In this document: piece after piece, positions 1-7,552 of the stretch | Numbering within the stretch: position 1 is the stretch's first letter | Layout: the number at the start of each line of letters is the position of its first letter | NCBI GenBank assembly: GCA_002309195.1 | Contig: DBWY01000003.1 | Location: 36,135-100,134, forward strand | DNA from: Treponema sp. UBA1226 | Lineage (GTDB): Bacteria; Spirochaetota; Spirochaetia; Treponematales; Treponemataceae | Reading direction: 5' to 3' | DNA: 64,000 bases | Notes under the pieces: model-generated | Seen by the model: only the letters and a program-made list of their open reading frames with translations | Told to the model about the DNA's origin: nothing | The model's database searches: none | Program-made: the position numbers and the translations under genes

Positions 1-13
1 TTTTGGAGGAATC

Positions 14-232
14 GTGGCTAAAGAAGAAGCTATTGAAGTCGAAGGAGTCGTAGTAGAAGCATTGCCTAATACTATTTTCCGTGTAAAATTGCAGAATAAC
101 CATATAATTATGGCTTATATTTCAGGAAAAATGCGCAAGCATTACATCAGAATCGTTCCTGGAGATACTGTAAAAGTTGCTCTTTCGCCTTACGATCTTG
201 ACCGCGGAAGAATTATTTTTAGACAGAGATAA
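14..232 (+). CDS. infA: Translation initiation factor IF-1
   Basis: IF-1 is the small OB-fold factor that binds the 30S A site with IF-2 and IF-3 during translation initiation. The 72-residue product has exactly the usual family length. It opens [11 protein letters not shown] and ends near GRIIFRQR, both typical of bacterial IF-1. The start is GTG at 14, with GGAGG at 5-9; the 4-nt spacing is short but acceptable. It converges with the J-domain gene only 17 bp away, and no hairpin terminator is visible between them. Identity is secure from length and end motifs. Confidence 0.96.
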   Translation: MAKEEAIEVEGVVVEALPNTIFRVKLQNNHIIMAYISGKMRKHYIRIVPGDTVKVALSPYDLDRGRIIFRQR

Positions 233-249
233 TTTCCAAGAAAAATAAT

Positions 250-900
250 TTATTTTTTAGAAGTAATTGCGCGGCCCATTATTTTTATTCCGCGCACTAT
301 TTCTTTTAAACCCCTTCCCACTAATGCAATACTGATAATCGGCCCGATAGGGAAAAGCCATAGAGTATATCCAAAAAGAACTGTACCTGCTCCACCGAAC
401 ATAAGTCCCGAAAGAAGACGCACAAATCCATCACCGAAAGTATAAGACGGATATTTTCTGTCATCGTAATTCCAGTTTTCATAATGATTATTTTTTTCAT
501 AACCATCGCGGCTATCATATCCGTAAAAACCGTTTGTTCTTCTTCTAAAATTATTTGAATTATAATAAAAGTGTTTAAAAAATTCTTCGAAGTCTTCGCC
601 GTTAAACTGACTGAACGGATCCTGTCCGTACGAATTGTATGTGTAAGAGTTCTGGTTATACGCGTTTTGATTTTGATATGCTGAATTTGTATTAAATCCC
701 GACATATCATACTGGCGTCTTTTATCTTCGTCACCAAGAACAGTATATGCAGCATTTATCTCTTTAAGTTTTTCTTCTGCTTCTGAGTTTCCCTGATTTC
801 TGTCGGGATGATATTTTAAGGCAAGAGTTCTGTAGGCTTTTTTTATTTCTTCCTGAGTAGCATCTTTCGAAACACCCAGTACACTATACAAGTCAGTCAT
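250..900 (-). CDS. J-domain (DnaJ-like) membrane-associated protein
   Basis: A Hsp40-type co-chaperone, 216 residues. The N-terminal J domain (about 1-65) carries the HPD motif at residues 31-33, which in this family stimulates the ATPase of DnaK. It lacks the Gly/Phe, zinc-finger and C-terminal domains of true DnaJ. Instead there is an Asn/Tyr-rich linker (about 70-150) and one or two hydrophobic segments near the C-terminus, so it probably recruits DnaK to the membrane. The start at 900 is preferred over an upstream in-frame codon at 951, because that longer form would begin inside the terminator of the upstream gene. A promoter lies 8 nt before the ATG and there is no Shine-Dalgarno, so the mRNA may be leaderless. 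The client is unknown. Confidence 0.85.
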   Translation of the reverse strand: MTDLYSVLGVSKDATQEEIKKAYRTLALKYHPDRNQGNSEAEEKLKEINAAYTVLGDEDKRRQYDMSGFNTNSAYQNQNAYNQNSYTYNSYGQDPFSQFNGEDFEEFFKHFYYNSNNFRRRTNGFYGYDSRDGYEKNNHYENWNYDDRKYPSYTFGDGFVRLLSGLMFGGAGTVLFGYTLWLFPIGPIISIALVGRGLKEIVRGIKIMGRAITSKK

Positions 901-908
901 ACCGTTTA

Positions 909-937
909 AATATAATGAAAAAAAATCGTGATGACAA
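909..937 (-). promoter_or_regulatory. Promoter of the J-domain gene, predicted leaderless
   Basis: On the minus strand a -35 box TTGTCA (937-932) and a -10 box TATATT (914-909) are separated by 17 nt. The ATG begins 8 nt after the -10 box, so transcription should start at or just before the start codon. No Shine-Dalgarno is present. The -35 box directly abuts the T-tract of the preceding terminator. Confidence 0.6.
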
Positions 938-978
938 CAAAAAAAACGCACTCCCTGAAAAAAGTTTCAGAAAGTGCG
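938..978 (-). terminator. Rho-independent terminator of the histone-like gene
   Basis: A 14-bp stem (965-978 with 947-960, 4-nt loop) forms on the minus strand with two U-G wobbles, and is followed by a run of eight T. On the plus strand the same two positions are A-C mismatches, so the hairpin is designed for the minus strand. It lies about 20 nt after the stop codon of the gene at 1000-1632. Confidence 0.85.
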
Positions 979-999
979 CTTTCTTAAAGCAGGTTAAAC

Positions 1000-1632
1000 C
1001 TAGCGTTTTTTAGAAGCTGGCTTTTTAGCTGTCTTCTTTACTGGTTTTTTAACAGCTTTTTTTGCTGTTGTCTTTTTTACTGCTTTCTTAGCTGTTGCTT
1101 TTTTTGCAGTAGTTTTCTTAGCTGTTGTTTTCTTTACTGCTTTTTTAGCTGTTGTTTTTTTAACAGCTTTCTTAGCAGCTGTCTTTTTTACTGCTTTCTT
1201 TGCAACTGGCTTTTTAGCTGTAGTTTTCTTAGCAGCTGTCTTCTTTACTGCCTTCTTTGCTGTTGTCTTTTTAACAGCCTTTTTAGCAGTCGTCTTTTTA
1301 GCAGCTGTTTTCTTTACTGCCTTTTTAGCTGCAGGTTTCTTTGCAGCTGGTTTTTTAACTGCAGGCTTTTTAGCAGCAGGTTTCTTTTCTGCCGGTTTCT
1401 TTTCAGGAGCTTTTACTGGTGCAACATCATCTACCTTCGGAGCTGCGATTACTTCTTCACCTCTGAATTTTGCAAGCAGATTTGCTTTAAGCTGCTCGAT
1501 CTTTGCATTAGTATTATTATCAGAATTTGTTTTTTCATCAGGTGCCGCTTTTTTCTGATCCAACAATTTGTCTACTTCACTCTGTCTGAGTGGTAAACCC
1601 TGGTTTCCATTTTCATTATCTGTTTCGAACAT
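1000..1632 (-). CDS. Lys/Ala-rich histone H1-like DNA-binding protein
   Basis: A 210-residue, extremely basic protein. After an acidic or neutral N-terminus (about 1-80) the rest is made of repeated KKTAAKK, KKTTAKK and KKPAAKK units, like the C-terminal tail of eukaryotic H1 and bacterial Hc2/HctB-type nucleoproteins. Such tails bind and compact DNA, and phase variation by repeat number is known in relatives. The start at 1632 has GGAG seven bases upstream (ttggagaaaagt), whereas the longer reading frame back to 1716 runs through promoter-like sequence. The N-terminus contains [10 protein letters not shown] (residues 15-24), which resembles the CheY-binding N-terminal motif of FliM. A chromatin role is inferred from composition only. 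Confidence 0.8.
   Translation of the reverse strand: MFETDNENGNQGLPLRQSEVDKLLDQKKAAPDEKTNSDNNTNAKIEQLKANLLAKFRGEEVIAAPKVDDVAPVKAPEKKPAEKKPAAKKPAVKKPAAKKPAAKKAVKKTAAKKTTAKKAVKKTTAKKAVKKTAAKKTTAKKPVAKKAVKKTAAKKAVKKTTAKKAVKKTTAKKTTAKKATAKKAVKKTTAKKAVKKPVKKTAKKPASKKR
1020..1395. repeat. Coding tandem repeat in the histone-like gene
   Basis: Imperfect tandem repetition of units of 12-24 nt coding for [11 protein letters not shown] blocks. The period is not exact, and third positions vary between units, so the array is old rather than freshly expanded. It is likely to change length by slippage or recombination between strains. Confidence 0.75.
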
Positions 1633-1843
1633 ACTTTTCTCCAAAGAATATGATAACATTATTATACTATAACATCGGCAGAATTTGCAAAAAAAATTAA
1701 CATTTTTTTTCTGCATAGCCGGTTTTACTCTGTTCAGTCTGAATCAAAAAAAATAATCTTTTTTCTATATTATATTAACTCTTTTTCTCTAAATCCGATA
1801 ATTTTAGTAGATAAATTTCTTATAACGTGGTTTGGGGGAATCT

Positions 1844-4594
1844 ATGAAAAAATTAAATTTCGTCATCTTTTTGGCCGCAGCATTTACTGTTTTTAGCTGT
1901 GAAACAACAAAAAAGGAACCTGAGACGATTCAGTCACTCATAAGACAGGGCAAATTTGAAGAAGCCAAGAGCTTTTTTACGACAAAATCAGACATCAACG
2001 AACAGGATCTGGACGGAAACACAGTCCTTCATGCAGCAGCGCTCATGAACGATGCGGACCTTGTAACATTTCTTATAATCAAGGGCGCAAATACAGAAAT
2101 CAAGAACTTCGAAAGCCAGACACCGCTCATTCTTGCAATCGACAACGACTGCTTTGACAGCGCGCGTTCGCTCATAAACGCAAAGGCAAACATTTTTGCC
2201 CGCGACAGCGAAGGAGTTACCGCACTCGAAAAAGGGCTTTCAATAAACGAAACATACTACGAAATGATGATAAGCAGTACAACAGCTGCAATAAAAGACG
2301 ACCAGGGAAGAACAATAATCCACTACTTCGTAAATGACAGAAACGAAGTTGCCCTCGACTATGCAATAAAAAGAAAGCTTCCGATTGATGATATCGATGA
2401 CGAAGGCCTCTCTCCCCTCGCACTGGCCCTCTCTGATCCGGACAGCATAGAAGACGCAAGAATGGCAAACATGCTTTTACTTGCAGGTGCAAAACCAATC
2501 GGCGGAAAAACAGCATATTTTGAAAACGCAGTTCTTTCAAGAAATTATTCTGTTACAATGACAGACGGACAGACTCCCCTTCATATCGCAGCAATTAAAA
2601 ACCACACAGGCATCGCAGAATTCCTTATCAAGAATAATGCAGATACTTCAAGCCAGGACATAAACGGTTCAACACCTCTCCACGAAGCATGCCGCTACGG
2701 AAACACAGAAATTGCACGCCTTCTTCTTGATGCAAAAGCAGATGTAAACTCGCAGGACAGTCTTTGTAAAACACCGCTTCTTTTAATAATTCCAGAAGAA
2801 AGCCGTACAGAAATCTACAAGCTCCTCATTGAATACAAAGCAGATGTAAACCACAGAGATATGTATGGCGATACGATTTTCCATACAGCAGCAATGACAA
2901 ACCTCAACACAGATATTCTTGAACTTCTGTTCAGTTCTGGTGCAGACGTAAACATCAGAAATAAAAAAGGAAACACTGCCCTTTCTACAGCAGTTGAACA
3001 CAATTTAAAAGACCAGATTAAATTTTATGTAAACCACGGTGCAGATATTCACGCAGAAGATTCTGCACACACAACTCCATATATCCGCGTATTAAATTCT
3101 ACAGACGGAATGTTTGAAGCAATGATCAACTCTTCTAACATAAACTCTGTTGACTCAGAAGGAAACACACCTCTTTTGATTGCAATTCAGAAAGAAGCAC
3201 CGGTTTCTAAAATCAGATATCTCATACAGTCAGGCAGCAATGTAAACGCAAGAAACCGCGAAGGAAATTCTGCTTTGTATTATGCAGTTCAGAATAACAG
3301 CAGAGAAATCGGAAAGCTTCTCTTAGAAAAAGATGCAAACATTTTTTCTGCAAACACAAAAGAAATATCTCCTCTTAAGCTTGCACTTACAGGCGAAGGA
3401 AACGACTGGCTTATAAACTCAAATACAATAACATCTACAGACGGAAGCGGAAACACAGTGCTCCACTACGCTGCAGACTGGAAGCTTACAAAAGCCGTAA
3501 AATATCTTGTTCAGAAGGGAGCAAAGATTGACGCGCGAAACGCTAACGGTCAGACGCCTCTGTTTAATGCCGCAAAGAGTGACTCTGCCGCAATTATTTC
3601 TGCGCTTCTTACAAGTGGAGCCGACATCAATACAAGAGACCAGCTTGGTTCAACGCCGCTTCATGCAGCAGTAAGATGGAACGCATTAAAGAGTGCAGCA
3701 AAATTAATCGACTGCGGCCTTGATGTAAACTCACAGAACGTATCAGGAAAAACACCGCTTGCAGAAGCATCAGTAGAAGGCAACACAGAAATGGCACAGC
3801 TTTTACTTTCTCGAGGCGCAAATCCAAACATCTATGACAGCGCAGGAAGAACATCACTCGTAGATGCAATAAAGGCTAACCAGTTAGAAAGCGTTTCGCT
3901 CCTTCTTAAAAACGGAGCTAATCCTCAGATCCAGGACATGAACGGAAGAACTCCATACCACGAAGCAGCAGAAAATGCAAACATAGACATAATCACGCTT
4001 TTAAGAAAAGCAAGAAGCAATCCGTTAAACCGCGACAAAGAAGGAAACACTCCGCTTTCAATAGCATTTACGAAAGACAGTTCAATCATAAATGCTGTTT
4101 TAGGAACAGATAAAAATATCACAGACTCAGACGGAAACACACCTGTTCATATCGCAATAACATGCAAGGCAGGTTCAAAAATATTATCTTCGCTAATCGA
4201 AAAAGGTTATCCATTTGATACAAGAAATTCATCAGGCTTTACACCTCTTGCACTTGCAGTAATGGCAAACGAAACAGATGAGACAAACACACTCATCGAA
4301 TACGGTGCTTCTCCTTTTGCAGAATTAAACACAAGAGGCGAGACAGTACTCACTGTTGCATTCAAAGAAAACAACAGCGAAATGCTCGGTTATATCGTAA
4401 AGTATTCCGGAAAGAAAACTGACATCAAGGGAAATACAATCCTTCACTATGCAGCCCGCTTTGCAGACAGGGCTACAGTTACAAGACTTCTTTCCCTTGG
4501 ACTTGATAAGACTGTAAAGAACTATGCCGGGGAACGCCCTTACGACATAGCAATAAGCTGGAAAAACCAGAAGATTGCAGATCTTCTGAAATAA
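1844..4594 (+). CDS. Large ankyrin-repeat lipoprotein
   Basis: A 916-residue protein starting at ATG 1844, with GGGGGA about six bases upstream. The N-terminus is a lipoprotein signal (hydrophobic stretch to about 18, lipobox VFSC), so it is probably anchored in the outer or inner membrane and faces the periplasm. The rest is a continuous solenoid of roughly 25 ankyrin repeats of about 33 residues, with many GNTPLH, GQTPLH and LLLxxGADVN cores. Ankyrin arrays bind proteins; no catalytic domain is visible. It has its own promoter region shared divergently with the histone-like gene and ends in a terminator placed inside the convergent trpR-like gene. The binding partner is unknown. A second, smaller ankyrin-like lipoprotein lies at 4967-6568. 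Confidence 0.9.
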   Translation: MKKLNFVIFLAAAFTVFSCETTKKEPETIQSLIRQGKFEEAKSFFTTKSDINEQDLDGNTVLHAAALMNDADLVTFLIIKGANTEIKNFESQTPLILAIDNDCFDSARSLINAKANIFARDSEGVTALEKGLSINETYYEMMISSTTAAIKDDQGRTIIHYFVNDRNEVALDYAIKRKLPIDDIDDEGLSPLALALSDPDSIEDARMANMLLLAGAKPIGGKTAYFENAVLSRNYSVTMTDGQTPLHIAAIKNHTGIAEFLIKNNADTSSQDINGSTPLHEACRYGNTEIARLLLDAKADVNSQDSLCKTPLLLIIPEESRTEIYKLLIEYKADVNHRDMYGDTIFHTAAMTNLNTDILELLFSSGADVNIRNKKGNTALSTAVEHNLKDQIKFYVNHGADIHAEDSAHTTPYIRVLNSTDGMFEAMINSSNINSVDSEGNTPLLIAIQKEAPVSKIRYLIQSGSNVNARNREGNSALYYAVQNNSREIGKLLLEKDANIFSANTKEISPLKLALTGEGNDWLINSNTITSTDGSGNTVLHYAADWKLTKAVKYLVQKGAKIDARNANGQTPLFNAAKSDSAAIISALLTSGADINTRDQLGSTPLHAAVRWNALKSAAKLIDCGLDVNSQNVSGKTPLAEASVEGNTEMAQLLLSRGANPNIYDSAGRTSLVDAIKANQLESVSLLLKNGANPQIQDMNGRTPYHEAAENANIDIITLLRKARSNPLNRDKEGNTPLSIAFTKDSSIINAVLGTDKNITDSDGNTPVHIAITCKAGSKILSSLIEKGYPFDTRNSSGFTPLALAVMANETDETNTLIEYGASPFAELNTRGETVLTVAFKENNSEMLGYIVKYSGKKTDIKGNTILHYAARFADRATVTRLLSLGLDKTVKNYAGERPYDIAISWKNQKIADLLK

Positions 4595-4597
4595 GAA

Positions 4598-4903
4598 TTA
4601 TTTATTCTTTTCTTTGTAGTTTTCGAGGACAGTGCGGAATGCGCTGTCCTTTTTATTTAATTCTTTAGAACCGCGTGTAATCTTACAGAGCGACATATTG
4701 TATTTTTTAGCAATATCGCGCTGTGTAACACCCTTATCGATTTCCTTAACAAGAATCCATCTGTTTGCAAAATCATCACGTTCTGCCGGCGTAAAAAGAC
4801 ATTCCATGAAATTTTTCATAAATTCTCTGTCATTGATTTCTGTAAAAATATCAACAAGCTCTTCAAATGAGACATTTCTGATTTCTGTATTGTTATCTTG
4901 CAT
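4598..4903 (-). CDS. trpR: TrpR-family transcriptional repressor
   Basis: A 101-residue Trp-repressor-like protein. The C-terminal half contains the family core: TPAERDDFANRW, then KEIDKGVTQRDIAKKY as helix-turn-helix, then ITRGSKEL, matching the E. coli TrpR pattern QREL...ITRGSNSL. TrpR uses tryptophan as corepressor. No trp gene lies nearby, so its targets are elsewhere, and it could belong to the related YerC-type branch with another ligand. Start 4903 is chosen because a TTGACT-17-TAAAAT promoter puts the transcript start at this ATG; an alternative ATG at 4912 overlaps the -10 box. Its 3' end overlaps the ankyrin gene terminator and lies 3 bp from that gene. Confidence 0.85.
   Translation of the reverse strand: MQDNNTEIRNVSFEELVDIFTEINDREFMKNFMECLFTPAERDDFANRWILVKEIDKGVTQRDIAKKYNMSLCKITRGSKELNKKDSAFRTVLENYKEKNK
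4626..4655 (+). terminator. Terminator of the ankyrin gene, inside the trpR-like CDS
   Basis: A stem of 10 bp (4626-4635 with 4641-4650, 5-nt loop, one wobble) is followed by TTTTTA on the plus strand, about 30 nt after the ankyrin stop codon. The whole element lies within the convergent trpR-like coding sequence, where it encodes the residues around KDSAFRTVLE. Confidence 0.75.
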
Positions 4904-4910
4904 AATATCC

Positions 4911-4939
4911 ATTTTAATACAAAACGGCCCAAAAGTCAA
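4911..4939 (-). promoter_or_regulatory. Promoter of the trpR-like gene, predicted leaderless
   Basis: TTGACT (4939-4934), a 17-nt spacer, TAAAAT (4916-4911), then 7 nt to the ATG at 4903. There is no good Shine-Dalgarno. It decides the start codon of the repressor. Confidence 0.6.
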
Positions 4940-4966
4940 AAGTAAAAGAAGGGGTTTGGATTAAAA

Positions 4967-6568
4967 CTATTTAATCGGGAAGGTCTTAATTACACCATTT
5001 TCTTCGTAAAGAAGGTCATCATCAAAGCTATGTAGTAAATAATTAACGTCTCTATCCGGAACCAACTCCTGAATTTCATTCGTAACCATATCAATGACAC
5101 GAATCCCGACTCTCGCCGTATCAAGCTTGTCAACACCTTCAATAAAAGATTTGTTAGAAGCAAACTGGACGGCAACCTTTTTTTGCTTAGAATTTACAAA
5201 AATGTAATTTTTACCTAGAGCATCAGCTCCTGTTCTGCAGAAGCTCTCATCGTTTATTCCATAAACATGAATGTCCCTTCCTGTAGAAGTTCCACCGTCA
5301 AACACAAAGTAATCACCGTCAATATAAAAACCACCTATAAGACACATGTCATTTATATATCTGACTATACTTCTTGCTTTTCGGTCAACAAGAAGATACC
5401 ATTTTTTATCAGGTTCAAGTCTAAAACCAGAAACAACATATTCTTTATCCAATTTTATGGGATTATCCAGATCGTCATTCGTAACAATCGAATACTTTGA
5501 ATCCAACTTAAAAACATTCAGATTTGAATTAAAAAGAACGAACAACGGGTCGTCATAGTAATATTTTTTAATCACAGGAGAAAGAGCGACTATTTTTTCG
5601 TACTCCTCTGAGCCGTTATTAAGTTCATATAATCCAGCTAATTTTCTTGTACGAGGATTCGAAATAAAATCTTTTATAAATTCATCCTTCCCCTTACAAT
5701 ACAAATGAACATTTTTATCCATCAATACAGGAATTATTTCATAATTATAATTAACGATTGCATTAAAAAAATAATCTTCATCATCATTTACAGCCAGATC
5801 ATAATTAACGATATCCAAAGGAACGATATCTTTATAATTCGGGTATTTTGTCAGAATCTTGAGAGTATCAGTCTGTTTTAAAACCATTTCTTTAACTCCC
5901 TCTTTCTGCAAAAACAAATCCATCATTTCTTTCTGGTTAAATATAAGCATGGCTTCAAAATATCCGGCGCTTTGAGTCATTTTATCCGGAATTGTTCCAC
6001 ACATTCCGTCCTTGATTTTTGTTTTATTCAATATTTCTTTAAAGATTTCAACGCTGTCTTTTGTATTAAAACCTATAGAAAGAAAAAGAGCATTATACTT
6101 CGTATTCTGATCTTTCTTTAATGTATCAGCACCCTTATCAAGCAGTTTCTTTACACATTCAGCATTCTGCGCCCTTACTGCACACATAAGAAGCGTATCA
6201 TCAAAGCAGTAAGAATCTGGAGGAAGTTTTGAATCAATCAACTCCATAACGGAATTATATGAATTAAATGCATTGTATACTTTTTCACAGATAAGATTGT
6301 ATTGTTCCTGCTTAAATTCTCTTTCATCTAAAATCTCATTGATTTTATCAAACTCAGATTTTTTCGCATAAAGCATTATATCTGTAAGAATTTTGTTAAA
6401 AATTAATTCTCTTACCTGTTCTTCGGATTGGATTTTTCCTTCTTCGATTAATTTTTCTACTTTTTCAATTTCACCTCTGTTAATCATCTTTTTGACATTA
6501 CGAAGATTATTTTTACCGCATGAAAACATTAAACAAATTAATAACAAAAAAACTGCAATGCGCTTCAT
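4967..6568 (-). CDS. Ankyrin-like lipoprotein of unknown function
   Basis: A 533-residue protein with a clear lipoprotein signal (MKRIAVFLLLICLMFSC, lipobox MFSC at Cys17). The N-terminal third has degenerate ankyrin-type repeats, for example LLMCAVRAQNAECVKKLLDKGAD at about 125-150. The C-terminal part (about 330-533) is beta-rich with no recognised family; it has features such as YVVSGFRLEPDKKWYLLVD that could be a propeller-like fold. The start has GGAG seven bases upstream. It begins 12 bp after the oppF stop codon on the same strand, so it may be the last gene of the opp operon. Any role in peptide capture is speculation from position. Confidence 0.8.
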   Translation of the reverse strand: MKRIAVFLLLICLMFSCGKNNLRNVKKMINRGEIEKVEKLIEEGKIQSEEQVRELIFNKILTDIMLYAKKSEFDKINEILDEREFKQEQYNLICEKVYNAFNSYNSVMELIDSKLPPDSYCFDDTLLMCAVRAQNAECVKKLLDKGADTLKKDQNTKYNALFLSIGFNTKDSVEIFKEILNKTKIKDGMCGTIPDKMTQSAGYFEAMLIFNQKEMMDLFLQKEGVKEMVLKQTDTLKILTKYPNYKDIVPLDIVNYDLAVNDDEDYFFNAIVNYNYEIIPVLMDKNVHLYCKGKDEFIKDFISNPRTRKLAGLYELNNGSEEYEKIVALSPVIKKYYYDDPLFVLFNSNLNVFKLDSKYSIVTNDDLDNPIKLDKEYVVSGFRLEPDKKWYLLVDRKARSIVRYINDMCLIGGFYIDGDYFVFDGGTSTGRDIHVYGINDESFCRTGADALGKNYIFVNSKQKKVAVQFASNKSFIEGVDKLDTARVGIRVIDMVTNEIQELVPDRDVNYLLHSFDDDLLYEENGVIKTFPIK

Positions 6569-6580
6569 ATTAATTCTCCA

Positions 6581-7552
6581 CTAAAACCAGCATCTGACTT
6601 TATGGCCGTTTTCACGTTCTGTAAGTTCAGGGCATTCTTCAAAGCAGCGTTTTTCTGCCTTTGGACATCTGTGAGCAAAGGGACATGCGTTTTCTTTTTC
6701 GAGCATCGTCTTTACCTCTACGCTTGAATTTATTTTAAACATCATTGCTGCTTCAAATAAAAGTTTTGTATATGGATGAAGTGCAGATTTATAAAGCGTT
6801 GCGGCATCTGCTTCTTCTACGAGAACTCCGCGGTACATTACACCGATTCTGTCACAGAAATAGCATGCAACACGCAGGTCATGTGTAATAAAAAGCATGC
6901 TCAAATTTCTTTTTTCCCTTAATTCCGACAAAAGCTTTAACACCTGAGCCTGAATCGAAACATCAAGTGCCGAAACTACTTCGTCGCATATCAAAAGTGA
7001 AGGATTTAAAAGAAGACCACGCGCAATCGAAATTCTCTGTCTCTGGCCACCAGAAAACTCTGCAGGTCTTTTCTGTAAATCATCTTTAGAAAGTCCTACA
7101 TCAACGATTGCTTTTTCTGCAAGTTCCTGTATTTCCTGTTTAGAATATTTATGCGATGAGTATTTTAATCCGTCAGTCATTACGCTAAAAACATTCATTC
7201 TCGGATTTAGTGACTTTGCTGGATCCTGAAAAACATATTTTACTTTTTCCTGATAAGACTTTATCTCTTGTTTCTTAAATGAAGAAATGTCACAAACTGT
7301 TCCGTTCTCATTATAAAAATAAATCTTTCCAGAATTTAAATCATACATTCTTATAAGAAGCCTTGCAGTCGTCGTTTTACCGCAGCCGGATTCTCCGACT
7401 ATTCCGTATGTCTCGCCTTTTTTAATATCAAACGAAACGTTATTTACAGCATAAACAAGCTTGTCTTTTTTTGCAAAAAAGCCGGACTGAAGATCAAAAC
7501 TCTTGTAGAGTCCTTCTGCTTTAATCAGAATATCATCAGAAGTTTTTTTCAT
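6581..7552 (-). CDS. oppF: Oligopeptide ABC transporter ATPase OppF
   Basis: ATP-binding subunit of a peptide importer of the Opp/Dpp family, 323 residues. Walker A GESGCGKTT (about residue 54), signature SGGQRQRISIARG (about 167), Walker B LLICDE followed by VVSALD (about 189), and switch histidine ITHD are all present. The C-terminal oligopeptide-type extension with Cys-rich CPFAHRCPKAEKRC (about 290) is also present. The usual P after the Walker B Glu (DEP) is V here, a mild change. The start codon overlaps the stop of the upstream oppC-oppD fusion by 4 nt (ATGA), showing translational coupling. It acts on the cytoplasmic face together with the OppD half of the fusion. Confidence 0.92.
   Translation of the reverse strand: MKKTSDDILIKAEGLYKSFDLQSGFFAKKDKLVYAVNNVSFDIKKGETYGIVGESGCGKTTTARLLIRMYDLNSGKIYFYNENGTVCDISSFKKQEIKSYQEKVKYVFQDPAKSLNPRMNVFSVMTDGLKYSSHKYSKQEIQELAEKAIVDVGLSKDDLQKRPAEFSGGQRQRISIARGLLLNPSLLICDEVVSALDVSIQAQVLKLLSELREKRNLSMLFITHDLRVACYFCDRIGVMYRGVLVEEADAATLYKSALHPYTKLLFEAAMMFKINSSVEVKTMLEKENACPFAHRCPKAEKRCFEECPELTERENGHKVRCWF

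Noticed and set aside
901..951. N-terminal extension of the J-domain protein
   Set aside because: It would start within the upstream terminator stem; the J domain begins exactly at the later ATG.
1633..1716. N-terminal extension of the histone-like gene
   Set aside because: The Shine-Dalgarno fits the later ATG at 1632, and the upstream sequence contains promoter-like TATAGT/TATAAT motifs.
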